Source: UBA10646 sp003456175 (lineage in GTDB: Bacteria > Bacteroidota > Bacteroidia > Chitinophagales > Chitinophagaceae). From it: DNA of 21,888 nucleotides. Where the stretch lies: assembly GCA_031976225.1 (NCBI GenBank), contig DALYLQ010000043.1, positions 1 through 21,888 on the forward strand, read 5' to 3'. A program made the translations under genes and the position numbers. Below, one piece after another: positions 6,917 to 15,957 of this stretch. The notes below the pieces were generated by a model. That model did no database searches. It was given only the letters and a program-made list of their open reading frames with translations, and had not been told where the DNA came from. The stretch's first letter is position 1; each line of letters begins with the position of its first letter.

Positions 6917-8966
6917 ATGCTTCTAATAACGATGCTTTAAAATCTAATAGTTGTTTTCTTCTTTTGCTGTAATACTGCGAGGTTAAATACATTATGTTCC
7001 TATGACAAACAATTAGATGATCCAAATTCTCTTCATTGTATTTTTCTCCGTCAAAATATGTAAGTTCATTGTTTAGATAAGTTTCAATACTCTTATGAAG
7101 GTCTGACGATATAATATTCTGCAATAAAAACCTGTGCTGAAGTAAAAATTGATAGGCTTCTTTTAAGCTTTGTTCTAACGGCTTTGCCTTTTCTAAATTA
7201 GCCACAATAGTAGCGTTTGGAGTAACATCGTTTAGAAAAGCAAAAGCATCTTGTAATCCTGTAAAAAGTTCTAAGTTGCTTTTGTAAAACTTCTCTGCTT
7301 CAAATAACAGTTGGTAATGTTCCTCGTATACAAGTTCCTTATGTTGCTTAACTGCAACTTTACGTAAGGTAGCATATATCGCCTCATCGTGTTTTTTAAT
7401 TGCTGTTTGATGCGTTTCAAACTGTGCTTTGAGTTGTAACAATAAATCCGTTACCGATACTATATCATACTTGGTTCCGTCGTAATCAAAAGATTTGACC
7501 TTATACCCATGATTTACAATGTCTGAAAGTGAGTTTATATCAGCTTCAATACCATTTTTTTGATAAACTAATTCTACCATTTCAGGTGTGAATAAATCTT
7601 GTACACTTAACTCAGTATCATGCTTTGCCGCAACTGTAAGATCCATTATTTCGATTTTGTGATCATCGTAATAGCCATTGAACTTTTTTGAAAAAATGTA
7701 TTGTTGCATCATTTGGTCATATGCCTCTTCGAAGGCGGCGTCTGTTTCTTGTTCAGGTTCATTTACGTAAGTAACAGCTGTAAGCATTTTTAAAGTACAC
7801 ATTTCTTGTACTTGCTTGGGGTCTTTAAATAAGTTAATCGCTAGCACACCGTCGTTATCAGGTAAAAGTGATAAGTTGAGGTTTTCAATTGCTTTTATCC
7901 TATCGGGAGTGCTAGGATGAGAAGCCCACTGATCATCAAAGTTTAATTTCGATCTATTGTACTTACCCAAATCGCTTAGGGTAAGCATTGGTAGTCCATT
8001 TAACAAATTGTAACCATTTTCTCGCGATAGATATTCAATTACAAAATGTTGTTTTGTAAAGAAGTTAGTAGTTGAAATACATTTTTCTATAAGGTTTTCA
8101 TAGTGATTTAGAACAGCTTGTTGTGCGTGTTCAACTAAATGAAGTCGTAACAATCCGCTACTAAAATTATTTGCCCCAGCAACATTAGCAGCAACTTCAT
8201 CGGCATGAAATTCCATTTCTCTTGATAAGGCTAAGTACTTGAGATTCACAAACGCATACATCTTACCGAGTATAAACTGAATACCTTGAATTATCTTAAC
8301 AGCTATTTGAACGAAAAATTTGAAGTAGCTGCTTATTGCAGTCCACTTTTCCATTGCATTACCCAATCCATTATTCTCATAAAGTAGGTTGTATATAACA
8401 CGATTCACTTGATAAACATAACTTCCAACTTTCATGCTTTTTTGTGAAAAGTGCCCAAATTCATGGGCTAAAATACCTTTAAACTCTTGCCTAGTAACGC
8501 CCTGCATAAGCCCTAAACCAATTCTTAAGTTTTTCCTTACGGGCAAAAACATACTCCAAAAACTAGAATTATAAAATACGGCGGCGTTAACATCTGACGT
8601 TAAAAAAATTCGCTTTGGCTTTTGGGTTCCTACCTCATCTGCAATGCTATTAATAAAATTAAAAAGAGCTGGTTCATCTGATGCTTTTAACTCAATGCTA
8701 TTGCTGTTGTCAACTTTATGACTATTGAATAAAAATTTGAATAGAAAGAAAAGGATGAATGCGCCAACACTTGCTAACCCTACACCAATTACCAAGGTAA
8801 AAATACTTGGTTTCAATAATATTAATGCTATGCCTACAGAGCCAAGTAATAGCGTTAGAAATATTGCACCAACAATAAGTAACAAGTAAACAACAATAAA
8901 TAAGATAATAGCAGTAATAGCATTTGCTGTTTGCTTTTTAAATGCAGCAGATACTTTAATATCCAT
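6915..8966 (-). CDS. Membrane-bound M48 family zinc metalloprotease
   Basis: 683-residue peptidase of family M48 (HtpX/Ste24-like gluzincins). The N-terminus carries two or three strongly hydrophobic membrane segments (about 16-41 and 43-80), followed by the catalytic domain. The zinc motif HEFGH is at 168-172 (H168, H172 ligands, E169 catalytic), and SREMEFHADEVAA at 248-260 supplies the third ligand E252 and conserved D256. The hydrophobic stretch at about 214-245 between these motifs is typical of M48. The C-terminal half (about 340-683) is a long, mostly helical, charged extension without a recognised domain, making the protein about twice the size of HtpX. Likely role, by family: quality control of membrane proteins; substrate unknown. 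It is divergent from the lipase gene (113-bp spacer) and convergent with smc, so probably monocistronic. Confidence 0.93.
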   Translation of the reverse strand: MDIKVSAAFKKQTANAITAIILFIVVYLLLIVGAIFLTLLLGSVGIALILLKPSIFTLVIGVGLASVGAFILFFLFKFLFNSHKVDNSNSIELKASDEPALFNFINSIADEVGTQKPKRIFLTSDVNAAVFYNSSFWSMFLPVRKNLRIGLGLMQGVTRQEFKGILAHEFGHFSQKSMKVGSYVYQVNRVIYNLLYENNGLGNAMEKWTAISSYFKFFVQIAVKIIQGIQFILGKMYAFVNLKYLALSREMEFHADEVAANVAGANNFSSGLLRLHLVEHAQQAVLNHYENLIEKCISTTNFFTKQHFVIEYLSRENGYNLLNGLPMLTLSDLGKYNRSKLNFDDQWASHPSTPDRIKAIENLNLSLLPDNDGVLAINLFKDPKQVQEMCTLKMLTAVTYVNEPEQETDAAFEEAYDQMMQQYIFSKKFNGYYDDHKIEIMDLTVAAKHDTELSVQDLFTPEMVELVYQKNGIEADINSLSDIVNHGYKVKSFDYDGTKYDIVSVTDLLLQLKAQFETHQTAIKKHDEAIYATLRKVAVKQHKELVYEEHYQLLFEAEKFYKSNLELFTGLQDAFAFLNDVTPNATIVANLEKAKPLEQSLKEAYQFLLQHRFLLQNIISSDLHKSIETYLNNELTYFDGEKYNEENLDHLIVCHRNIMYLTSQYYSKRRKQLLDFKASLLEA

Positions 8967-9048
8967 AAATGAATTTTAGAATTTCTGTATTTGAATGCAT
9001 CGAAAGTATGTATTATTAAAATACTTCTTTATAAACAGGTTTAGTTTT

Positions 9049-9060
9049 TGAATATATTCA
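9049..9060. promoter_or_regulatory. 12-bp perfect palindrome in divergent spacer
   Basis: TGAATATATTCA is fully self-complementary and lies 20 bp before the lipase ATG, in the spacer shared with the divergent M48 gene. It could be an operator for a dimeric regulator, but AT-rich palindromes of this size can arise by chance. No clear TAnnTTTG box was seen in the spacer. Confidence 0.25.
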
Positions 9061-9079
9061 TCCATATAACATAGCTATC

Positions 9080-10165
9080 ATGAGACTACTCATTGTTCTA
9101 GTTGCTTTTTTTAGCACCTTACATCTTTCAGCACAAACATTCAAATCGGGTTTTGATGCAGTTGAATACGCCGATTTGCTCATGTTGAATTTCAAAGGGT
9201 TTAGCGATACTAGTTTTAAGCAACTGAGTAACAAAGAACTGCGATATCAGTACCAATTTACTAGTGTAACACCCGAGGTTGGCTTAGCTAATAAGTGTGC
9301 CTTTTACTTACGTAAAGATGGGGTGGGTATTATTAATTTACGAGGCACAGTTCAAAAAACTGAAAGCTGGCTAGCCAATTTTTATGCTGGTATGATACCG
9401 GCCATAGATAGTATCACATTAAACGATGGTTCAACATTCCCTTATCAGGTAGCAGCCAATAACAAATCGTATGTACATGTAGGTTGGATGCTTAGCTTGG
9501 CACATTTGGCACCTTACATTAACCATTTTGTTGATAGCTTACGGCAAGTAGGAGTGAAACAATTCATTGTAAGTGGCCATAGCCAAGGTGGTGCTTTAGC
9601 TCTTTTAACTACCTCATATTTGTTTTATAAAAACCACTCTCAAGGTATGGCATTAAAAACATATGCTAGTGCTGCACCTAAACCAGGTAATTTGTATTAT
9701 GCCTACGATTTTGAACATATTACAAGAGATGGTTGGGGGTACCGTGTGGTAAATACAGAAGATTGGGTGCCAGTAACGCCACTAACAGTTCAAACATTAA
9801 ATGATATTAATACTGCCAACCCAATTTCTAATGCAAAATCGGTACTAAAGCAACAACAGTTTTTAGTTCGTTTATACTTGAATCGTATCTATAATAAAAT
9901 GGATAAAGCTTCAACAAAAACAATGAAGCATTATCGTACTTATCTTGGTGCGAAAGTTGGTGGTTATGTTCGCAAATCGCTGCCTAATGTAGTGGTTCCT
10001 AACTTGATGTACAGTAGTAATTATAGTACTGCTGGAACACCTGTTATTTTATTTGCCGATGATGCTTACCATCAACAATTCAGTTTTACAGGAAGTAATT
10101 TTTTTGTGCATCATATGCTAGCACCTTATATGTATTTGTTACAAAAGCAATATCATTTACCGTAA
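9080..10165 (+). CDS. Secreted class-3 lipase (alpha/beta hydrolase)
   Basis: 361-residue hydrolase of the Lipase_3 (fungal class 3 lipase) family, expected to cleave ester bonds of acylglycerols or related lipids. Residues 1-18 are a signal peptide (MRLLIVLVAFFSTLHLSA|Q), so it acts in the periplasm or outside. Family marks in order: INLRGT at 85-90 near the oxyanion hole, ESWLANF at 95-101, the nucleophile elbow GHSQGGALA with S168, the acid residue in NTEDWVP (D228), and a candidate histidine in FVHHMLAPY (H344 or H345). Order and spacing fit the Ser-Asp-His triad of class 3 lipases. No T9SS domain or lipobox is present. The stop codon lies inside a copy of the TTTACCGTAAGG repeat, and a terminator follows 24 bp later. 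Substrate not predictable. Confidence 0.9.
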   Translation: MRLLIVLVAFFSTLHLSAQTFKSGFDAVEYADLLMLNFKGFSDTSFKQLSNKELRYQYQFTSVTPEVGLANKCAFYLRKDGVGIINLRGTVQKTESWLANFYAGMIPAIDSITLNDGSTFPYQVAANNKSYVHVGWMLSLAHLAPYINHFVDSLRQVGVKQFIVSGHSQGGALALLTTSYLFYKNHSQGMALKTYASAAPKPGNLYYAYDFEHITRDGWGYRVVNTEDWVPVTPLTVQTLNDINTANPISNAKSVLKQQQFLVRLYLNRIYNKMDKASTKTMKHYRTYLGAKVGGYVRKSLPNVVVPNLMYSSNYSTAGTPVILFADDAYHQQFSFTGSNFFVHHMLAPYMYLLQKQYHLP

Positions 10166-10167
10166 GG
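10156..10167 (+). repeat. TTTACCGYAAGG repeat, copy 5
   Basis: TTTACCGTAAGG; its TAA is the stop codon of the lipase gene, and a terminator begins 22 bp later. Confidence 0.85.
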
Positions 10168-10189
10168 TTGTAAAAGCATATTTCATGAA

Positions 10190-10214
10190 AAAGGCTCGCC
10201 AACGGCGAGCCTTT
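10190..10214. terminator. Intrinsic terminator between convergent lipase and DPP IV genes
   Basis: AAAGGCTCGCC (10190-10200) pairs perfectly with GGCGAGCCTTT (10204-10214) around a 3-nt AAC loop. It is flanked by A-rich sequence on the left and T-rich on the right, so it can serve both converging genes. Confidence 0.88.
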
Positions 10215-10235
10215 AACTTATACTTACACTATCAA

Positions 10236-12410
10236 CTATAGGTTGTTGAGTATAAACTTGGTCATTTTGGTGTACAGATGAAAAGTAGTATTACCTCCAT
10301 TAATACCGTGGTTTTTGTTGGGGTAGTAGGCACTTTCAAACTCTATGTTCTTCTTCACCATTTCATCTACCATCATTACAGCATTTTGAAAATGCACATT
10401 ATCATCGGCTGTTCCATGAATAATCAGGTACTTACCTTTGATTTTGCTAACATGTTTTAATGGAGCAGTTTCATCATAGTTTTTGCCATTGGTGGCTGGT
10501 AATCCCATAAAACGCTCCGTATAAATGTTATCGTAATAACGCCAGCTTGTTACAGGCGCCACGGCAATTGCTGTTGAAAATACATCGGCACCTTTGGTAA
10601 TGGCTAAGCTGCTCATAAAACCACCAAAGCTCCAACCCCAATGGCCAATACGCTTGCTATCTACAAAAGGTAGGGTGGCCAGGTATTTCGCTGCATCTAT
10701 TTGATCGGCAATCTCTAAATTTCCGAGTTGACCGTAAGTTTTCTTTTTAAAATCGGCGCCTTTGTAACCCGTTCCAGTGTTATCAACACATACAATGATG
10801 TATCCAAGGCCGCTTAACATTTGTTGCCACATGTTAATTGAACCCCAACGGTTGGCTACTTGCTGGCTGCCAGGGCCACCATAGTTACAGAATAGTACAG
10901 GATACTTTTTAGACGCATCAAAATTGTAGGGCTTCAACATCCAAGCACTTAATGCATCGCCATTACTGTTGTTGATGGTTAAAAACTCGGCTTGTCCCAT
11001 TTGATAATTCTTCAATGTATTAGCTAAGCGGGCATTATCTTTCAATAAACGTACAGTTCTGTTACTGCTGCCAATATCGTCGGTTTTAAAAATCTGGATA
11101 ACCGGTGGTGTTTTGAAATTACTGTAGTTATTTACATAATATGTATAATCGGCATTGAAGCTAATATTGTGTGTGCCAATACGTTCATCTATCAATTCTA
11201 TTTTTTGTGTTGCCATGTTATAGCGACAAAAATCTTTACCAGAAGGGCCTCGCATAACACTTGTAAAATAAATAAAGCCGTTCTTTTCATCTACGCCAAG
11301 TAAGCTCGCAATATCATAAGGTGCGTTAACAACACGTTGTAAGGTATTACTACCTAATGTACCAATGTATAAATCGCGATAGCCATCTTTTTCACTACTA
11401 ATTAAATAACGCTTGCCATCGTTGAAGAAATAAGTATCGTCGTTTATTTCTACATAACGTGTATCTTTTTCTTCGTAGAGTAGGGTGGTTTTACCAGTAT
11501 TAGCATCGGCGAGCTTCCACTGCAAGTGGTTTTGCAATCTGTTCAGCCATGCAATCGCCAACTGATTGTCTTGCTTGGTCCATTTAATTCTTGGGATGTA
11601 GATATCGGTATTGGTGCCAATATCAGCTTTTACATCTTTACCTGTCGCAATATTGTAAGTATGAATTTCAATAATAGAGTTAGGGTCGCCAGCCTTAGGA
11701 TATTTCCACGTAAGTGTATTCGGATACAATCCCTCAAACATCGTCATGCTAAATTGTGGCACTTTGCGTTCGTCAAAACGATAATAAGCAATATAGTTGC
11801 CCTTTTCGCTCCATGCAAAAGCTTTTGTGAATTCAAATTCTTCTTCGTACACCCAATCGCAATTACCATTAATAATTTCATTCCACTTACCATCTTTAGT
11901 AATGGTTACTACCTTGTTCGTGGCTAAGTTTTTATAATACAGATTATTATTTTTTACGTAAGCAACTTTAGAACCATCAGGACTAAATGTTGCATGTAAA
12001 ATTTTGCTAGTATCTACAAGCACTGTTTTTTTAGTAGCCAAATCAAATACATATACAATGGCTTTGCTACTGCGGCGATAAATGCTTTCTCTATCTTTAA
12101 AAATTAGAATTTTCTTTTCATCGCCACTCCATTCCATATCATAGAAATCTAGGGCCTTTCCTTTATCGTCTTTAACATCAGTACTTTTTATAAGCGTATC
12201 AACCGTTTCGCCGGTTGCAAATGCCTTACGCACCATACCTTTTGGCGTGAACTCTGTGTAATACCTACCATCGCTCATGCTACTAAAACCGGGTACACCT
12301 TCGCTTCTAAAAACGCCCTTGCGGTAAATATCATCTAGTGTAATTGCTTTTTTTTCTTGCGCTACAAGTAGGGTAGGTAAGCAGCAAAGTACTATCCAAA
12401 GTTTTTTCAT
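10236..12410 (-). CDS. Dipeptidyl-peptidase IV, family S9B
   Basis: 724-residue secreted serine exopeptidase that removes X-Pro or X-Ala dipeptides from peptide N-termini, probably in the periplasm as part of peptide scavenging. Signal peptide at 1-17 (MKKLWIVLCCLPTLLVA|Q). The beta-propeller (about 40-465) contains DWVYEEEF at 185-192, whose Glu pair (E189/E190) anchors the substrate N-terminus in DPP IV. The alpha/beta-hydrolase domain (about 475-724) has the S9 elbow GWSFGG with S594, acid motif HGTADDNVHF (D669/D670) and histidine motif NKNHG with H701. Length and order match DPP IV; the Glu motif favours DPP IV over acylaminoacyl peptidase or prolyl oligopeptidase. It stands alone between terminators on both sides. 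Confidence 0.95.
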   Translation of the reverse strand: MKKLWIVLCCLPTLLVAQEKKAITLDDIYRKGVFRSEGVPGFSSMSDGRYYTEFTPKGMVRKAFATGETVDTLIKSTDVKDDKGKALDFYDMEWSGDEKKILIFKDRESIYRRSSKAIVYVFDLATKKTVLVDTSKILHATFSPDGSKVAYVKNNNLYYKNLATNKVVTITKDGKWNEIINGNCDWVYEEEFEFTKAFAWSEKGNYIAYYRFDERKVPQFSMTMFEGLYPNTLTWKYPKAGDPNSIIEIHTYNIATGKDVKADIGTNTDIYIPRIKWTKQDNQLAIAWLNRLQNHLQWKLADANTGKTTLLYEEKDTRYVEINDDTYFFNDGKRYLISSEKDGYRDLYIGTLGSNTLQRVVNAPYDIASLLGVDEKNGFIYFTSVMRGPSGKDFCRYNMATQKIELIDERIGTHNISFNADYTYYVNNYSNFKTPPVIQIFKTDDIGSSNRTVRLLKDNARLANTLKNYQMGQAEFLTINNSNGDALSAWMLKPYNFDASKKYPVLFCNYGGPGSQQVANRWGSINMWQQMLSGLGYIIVCVDNTGTGYKGADFKKKTYGQLGNLEIADQIDAAKYLATLPFVDSKRIGHWGWSFGGFMSSLAITKGADVFSTAIAVAPVTSWRYYDNIYTERFMGLPATNGKNYDETAPLKHVSKIKGKYLIIHGTADDNVHFQNAVMMVDEMVKKNIEFESAYYPNKNHGINGGNTTFHLYTKMTKFILNNL
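12317..12328 (-). repeat. TTTACCGYAAGG repeat, copy 6
   Basis: TTTACCGCAAGG, inside the DPP IV gene near its 5' end, read as Y-R-K-G. Confidence 0.85.
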
Positions 12411-12501
12411 ACTGAAACAATTAATGCTCGCTAAAATAAGGTAGCAGGTTTATTATTTTTCATTTATTCGATAATCGGCGCTTAAAAGGGTGCTGTATAC
12501 A

Positions 12502-12513
12502 CCTTACGGTAAA
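12502..12513 (-). repeat. TTTACCGYAAGG repeat, copy 7
   Basis: TTTACCGTAAGG on the minus strand, intergenic, 2 bp from the terminator stem at 12516-12546, whose core GCCGCAAG is a similar word. Confidence 0.85.
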
Positions 12514-12515
12514 TG

Positions 12516-12546
12516 ACAAACGCCGCAAGAAACTTGCGGCGTTTGT
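12516..12546 (-). terminator. Intrinsic terminator downstream of T9SS-cargo gene
   Basis: ACAAACGCCGCAAG (12516-12529) pairs perfectly with CTTGCGGCGTTTGT (12533-12546) around an AAA loop. It lies 24 bp past the stop of the minus-strand gene ending at 12570. The stem core GCCGCAAG resembles the TTTACCGCAAGG repeat, an exact copy of which ends 3 bp away. Confidence 0.85.
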
Positions 12547-12569
12547 GCCAGTTGTAACTACGACACAAT

Positions 12570-14171
12570 TTACTTTTTAAGGATAGTTTTCACTGCCTTA
12601 TTACCTTCATCGTCGGTATAAGTAATGAAATATTGACCTGTAGGATAAGCCGATAAATCTACATTAGTTTGAGTTGTACCAGATTTTACCGTAAGGTTCA
12701 TCAAGAACTTACCTTCGGCATTACTTACAGCTAAGTTACCTAAGGTGGTAACGGCAGGGAACGATACCACAACTACACCTTGCGTTGGGTTAGGCAACAC
12801 TTCGAACTTAACCGATTTTCTCGGAGTAACTACCACAACGTTCGTATAGGTAAGCTTACCATCGTTCGCTACAAACTGAACGCGGTAGTAGGTGGTTTGT
12901 GATAATGGTTTGGTATCGAGAAAATCGTAAGTAGACTTACCAGCAGCGGCAACCGTAGCAATAGGTTCAAATTTCTTGTTATCGGTACTGCGTTGTACGA
13001 TATAGTTTTTAATATCATTATCGCCACTAACATTCCACCATACATTCACTTGGTTAGCTTCGTTACGTGCAGCATTAAAACTAAGTAGACGTATTGGCAA
13101 GGTAGCACCAGCTACCACAACTTGTACACCGCGAATACCAAAGTTAGTAGGTGCCTTGTATATAGTGTCATAAGGAGCAGTTTGTGTTGTTACAGTAGTG
13201 TTATAGCCACTAATGTCTGTAAAACGGAGGAGTGGCGTAGATGCTTTAACAGCATAAAGTGTTACTGTGCTTCCGTTGGTAGTACCTGTTAAACCTCTGT
13301 ATGCACCGCCGACATCAATAACACCGTTTGCTACCCACTGACCATTCGTACCTAATGAGTATTTTTTAATTCCAGTTGGTNNNNNNNNNNCATCATCTGC
13401 CAAATACATGGTATTGATACCAGATGGGCCGCCTGGTAAGCTTGTCATATAAATACTATTCACAGTAATATCAACTGGCATACCAGGTAAACTTTGCATA
13501 GCATTACCAGTAGTTGTTGGAAAACCGGTTAAAAAACCAGCACGTACTACTTGGCCAGAAGCAGTACCAATGATAAGATTGCCACCGAATGTTTGTATTG
13601 TTCTTAAATTAGTTACTGTATTAGAAACAAGCGTTGCATTTTGGTTATTTATGCCCGTGTTACCAAAGGGCACGTAGCGAATACCTATCACCCAGAAGCT
13701 ACTACCATCGTTCGATGTAGCCGCTCTAACATTACCTACAGAATTAGGAATATCTAACAATGTACTTGTATTAATAGTACCATCGTTACTGATGCGACCA
13801 ACTACACGATGTATACCCGAAGTACTAGCCGGACTTATTACAGTTGTATCACAAGAATAGCCTGTTACAATAAAAAATCTACCATCAGCGGATATAGTAA
13901 TGTTGCCATCGTTAGAAGAACTACCTTGTACCGTAATTTTTTTATTACTACCCGTAAGCTGTTCGTCTTTAAATGGCAATTCAACTGTTTGTACAATGGT
14001 ACCTGTTGGCGTTAACTCAAGCAAAGCTATGGGAGCGGCTTTACTAGAAAGTGTTACCAAACCATCTCCCACTCTTGTAATCACCAAATTGCCTTGTGTA
14101 AACGGCGTTTGAGCTGTTGCTGCACTCTGGAATGAAAGTGCTGCAACAAAAGCGTAAAAAAATCTTCTCAT
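12570..14171 (-). CDS. T9SS-exported protein with C-terminal sorting domain
   Basis: 533-residue secreted protein of unknown function. Signal peptide at 1-20 (MRRFFYAFVAALSFQSAATA|Q). Residues about 25-350 are beta-rich with recurring short strands, resembling a propeller (for example MYLADD, GIKKYSLGTNGQW, TLYAVKAS). Residues 358-455 look like a fibronectin-III-type module (LPIRLLSFNA, VWWNVSGDNDIKNYIVQRS, TTYYRVQF). The last 78 residues (about 456-533) are a type A T9SS sorting domain: VLPNPTQG, then NLAVSNAEGK, TNVDLSAYPTGQYFITY and a basic end VKTILKK. This predicts export across the outer membrane and attachment or release by the Por machinery. Ten N at 13381-13390 hide about four residues near position 262; the frame is the same on both sides. 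It is followed by a terminator and lies 50 bp downstream of the OstA-like gene. Confidence 0.9.
   Translation of the reverse strand: MRRFFYAFVAALSFQSAATAQTPFTQGNLVITRVGDGLVTLSSKAAPIALLELTPTGTIVQTVELPFKDEQLTGSNKKITVQGSSSNDGNITISADGRFFIVTGYSCDTTVISPASTSGIHRVVGRISNDGTINTSTLLDIPNSVGNVRAATSNDGSSFWVIGIRYVPFGNTGINNQNATLVSNTVTNLRTIQTFGGNLIIGTASGQVVRAGFLTGFPTTTGNAMQSLPGMPVDITVNSIYMTSLPGGPSGINTMYLADDXXXXPTGIKKYSLGTNGQWVANGVIDVGGAYRGLTGTTNGSTVTLYAVKASTPLLRFTDISGYNTTVTTQTAPYDTIYKAPTNFGIRGVQVVVAGATLPIRLLSFNAARNEANQVNVWWNVSGDNDIKNYIVQRSTDNKKFEPIATVAAAGKSTYDFLDTKPLSQTTYYRVQFVANDGKLTYTNVVVVTPRKSVKFEVLPNPTQGVVVVSFPAVTTLGNLAVSNAEGKFLMNLTVKSGTTQTNVDLSAYPTGQYFITYTDDEGNKAVKTILKK
12685..12696 (+). repeat. TTTACCGYAAGG repeat, copy 8
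   Basis: TTTACCGTAAGG, inside the T9SS sorting domain of the cargo gene, read on the minus strand as L-T-V-K. Confidence 0.85.
13381..13390. other. Assembly gap (10 N) inside T9SS-cargo gene
   Basis: Ten undetermined bases; the reading frame agrees on both sides, so the gap length may be nearly right. Confidence 0.99.
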
Positions 14172-14221
14172 GCAGTTTGTTTTAGTTTGATGGTGAAGAT
14201 AAGTATTAAAAACTGCACATA

Positions 14222-15856
14222 CTACTCTCCAAACAAGGCATATTTTGATTTTGGTCGCTTACTTGTAAACAATGTTGCACCTCTTAATTTCAAAGCCTCA
14301 TGATTGGCTTGATTTATAGGGTACATTTTGCCTTTGAGTTCTGTGATAGCTTTAATTTTCTGCAGCTTCTTATTTTCAAAGTACATTTCTAAGGCATCGG
14401 CGGTTGCTCTATTAACTCCGATATACTTGTTTTCTTTATCGAGTGGATAGTACACCGTTTCTGCACCACCTTTGGCTCGTAAGAAATTAATTTCACCATC
14501 AATAAAATAACCGGTAATTACTCGTCCTCGCACTTGATTTAAAAAACCATTGTTAGCATCGTTAATAGTGAGTGCGTTTTCGTACACCAAAATTTGATGT
14601 GGTTTCTGATTTTTAGTGAACAAGTACATGGTATCGCCAGAAATTTGATTTTCTTGTGCCCATGCTATCGGATTTTTAAACAATCGAAATACACTATCGT
14701 ATTGATTATAAAACATACTATCGCCAACGGCCTGCAACGAATCGCTGAAAATACGAACGTTGTAATAGGCTTCGAGATAACGATTTCTGTTACTATCAAT
14801 AGCAACTTCCTTAGCATCGAGCCAGGCAACGCTATCGGTAAATAATACATTTCTAACAGCCCTTTCAGGAATTAAATCACTAAGCTTACTTGAAAAAATA
14901 GTATCGGCTGCAATGAAAATGCTATCGCTTTCTTGTTTGATAACCGCTACTGGCGATTCAGTTGCAAGTAAACTTCCTGCTTTTTTATTGGCTTTCACAT
15001 TATTAGCAAACAGTTGCGTGCCTTGTGCCGTATCGGTAATTATAACATTGCCTCTAGCTTCGCTAAAACCCGATGCATCATCGCTAGCAAATTCATCGGC
15101 TATCAGCGTGGTGCTACCATCTTGTATTACTGGTCGCTTTCCGAAATAAGCTTTTTTATTCTTTAAATCGTAGTAACCATCTTTAGTGATGACTTTTTGA
15201 GTTTTGGTAGTAATGGTGGTAGGTACTACAAAAGTTGCCAACTCAGAGTAAGTATTATACAATAGAGTATCGGTAGTAATATTATACTGCGGATCTCTTA
15301 ACCGCACTTTTCTTTTGAAGTATATATCGCGTGTTTCGCCGTAGTACCAACCTTGTTCACTTGTAAGTATTGTTTTGCCATTCACAACTTTACCACCATT
15401 TTTATAGATGCCCAATTTTGAATTAACATCATACTCTAACTCGTTGGTGGTAAGTATGCCACGGCCATCGGTAAGCTTAACATTGTTATTCAGATAAGCT
15501 TTTCTCTCTTTACCCAAATAGCGAACATAGTCGGCATAGGTATGCACACTATCTGCATCATTAATATGCACTTTACCAAATGCTTCGAGCATGTTCAGAG
15601 TTTTATTCAAAACCACGCTATCGCAATCAAACAGGGTAGTGCCTTGTTGTATGCGAACTTTTCCGGCTGCACTTTGAAATTCATTTAAGCTATCAGGCTG
15701 AAAAAAATTGAGTCGGTCGGCTGCAATAATGCGTATGATTTTTCCTTGCTTACCACTATCTGTTACAGCTGTTGTAACTGGCGCTTGTGCTTGTACCGTG
15801 TTATACCTTACGGTAAATGTTATTAATGCGAGTATAAAAAATACAAATTGCTTCAT
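14222..15856 (-). CDS. OstA/LptA-like LPS-transport protein
   Basis: 544-residue periplasmic protein of the OstA/LptA-like group. LptA-type proteins bridge the periplasm with stacked beta-jellyroll folds that carry lipopolysaccharide to LptD. The chosen ATG at 15856 gives an ideal signal peptide (MKQFVFFILALITFTVRYN, cleavage near VQA|Q). An in-frame ATG at 15913 would put 19 residues before it and read through a terminator, so it is rejected. Mature sequence shows the family's repeating beta pattern: IIAADRLNFF, AAGKVRIQQGTTLFDCDSVV, EAFGKVHINDADSVHTYADY, VTLTDGRG-like turns, EARGNVIITDTAQGTQLFANNV. It is much longer than E. coli LptA (about 185 residues), as usual for Bacteroidota. The 50-bp gap to the next gene (12570-14171) suggests possible cotranscription; upstream is a MlaD-family gene, separated by a terminator. 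The family is clear, its partners inferred. Confidence 0.88.
   Translation of the reverse strand: MKQFVFFILALITFTVRYNTVQAQAPVTTAVTDSGKQGKIIRIIAADRLNFFQPDSLNEFQSAAGKVRIQQGTTLFDCDSVVLNKTLNMLEAFGKVHINDADSVHTYADYVRYLGKERKAYLNNNVKLTDGRGILTTNELEYDVNSKLGIYKNGGKVVNGKTILTSEQGWYYGETRDIYFKRKVRLRDPQYNITTDTLLYNTYSELATFVVPTTITTKTQKVITKDGYYDLKNKKAYFGKRPVIQDGSTTLIADEFASDDASGFSEARGNVIITDTAQGTQLFANNVKANKKAGSLLATESPVAVIKQESDSIFIAADTIFSSKLSDLIPERAVRNVLFTDSVAWLDAKEVAIDSNRNRYLEAYYNVRIFSDSLQAVGDSMFYNQYDSVFRLFKNPIAWAQENQISGDTMYLFTKNQKPHQILVYENALTINDANNGFLNQVRGRVITGYFIDGEINFLRAKGGAETVYYPLDKENKYIGVNRATADALEMYFENKKLQKIKAITELKGKMYPINQANHEALKLRGATLFTSKRPKSKYALFGE
15806..15817 (-). repeat. TTTACCGYAAGG repeat, copy 9
   Basis: TTTACCGTAAGG, within the signal-peptide region of the OstA-like gene, read as F-T-V-R. 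Confidence 0.85.
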
Positions 15857-15866
15857 TGCGTTATCA

Positions 15867-15878
15867 TTTGCCGTAAGG
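15867..15878 (+). repeat. TTTACCGYAAGG repeat, one-mismatch copy
   Basis: TTTGCCGTAAGG, one substitution from the repeat, in the spacer just upstream of the OstA-like start and 2 bp from the terminator at 15881-15912. Confidence 0.55.
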
Positions 15879-15880
15879 CT

Positions 15881-15912
15881 AAAAAAATGCTTCGCCTTAT
15901 TTCGACGAAGCA
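15881..15912 (-). terminator. Intrinsic terminator after MlaD-family gene
   Basis: Read on the minus strand, TGCTTCG (15912-15906) pairs with CGAAGCA (15894-15888), loop 11 nt, and is followed directly by seven T (complement of 15881-15887). It lies 45 bp beyond the stop of the gene ending at 15958, and upstream of the OstA-like start at 15856. Confidence 0.8.
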
Positions 15913-15934
15913 AAATAACTATGTAGTTACAATA

Positions 15935-15947
15935 TTTACTGTAAAGG
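15935..15947 (+). repeat. Diverged repeat-like word TTTACTGTAAAGG
   Basis: Differs from TTTACCGTAAGG by one substitution and one inserted A; lies between the MlaD-family stop codon (15958) and its terminator (15881-15912). Confidence 0.35.
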
Positions 15948-15957
15948 TTACTTAAAA

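Noticed and set aside
8967..9079. Promoters in the M48/lipase divergent spacer
   Set aside because: No exact TAnnTTTG box at a workable distance on either strand; only the palindrome was kept, at low confidence.
15857..15913. Longer start for the OstA-like gene
   Set aside because: It would put 19 residues before a perfect signal peptide and overlaps the terminator of the upstream gene.
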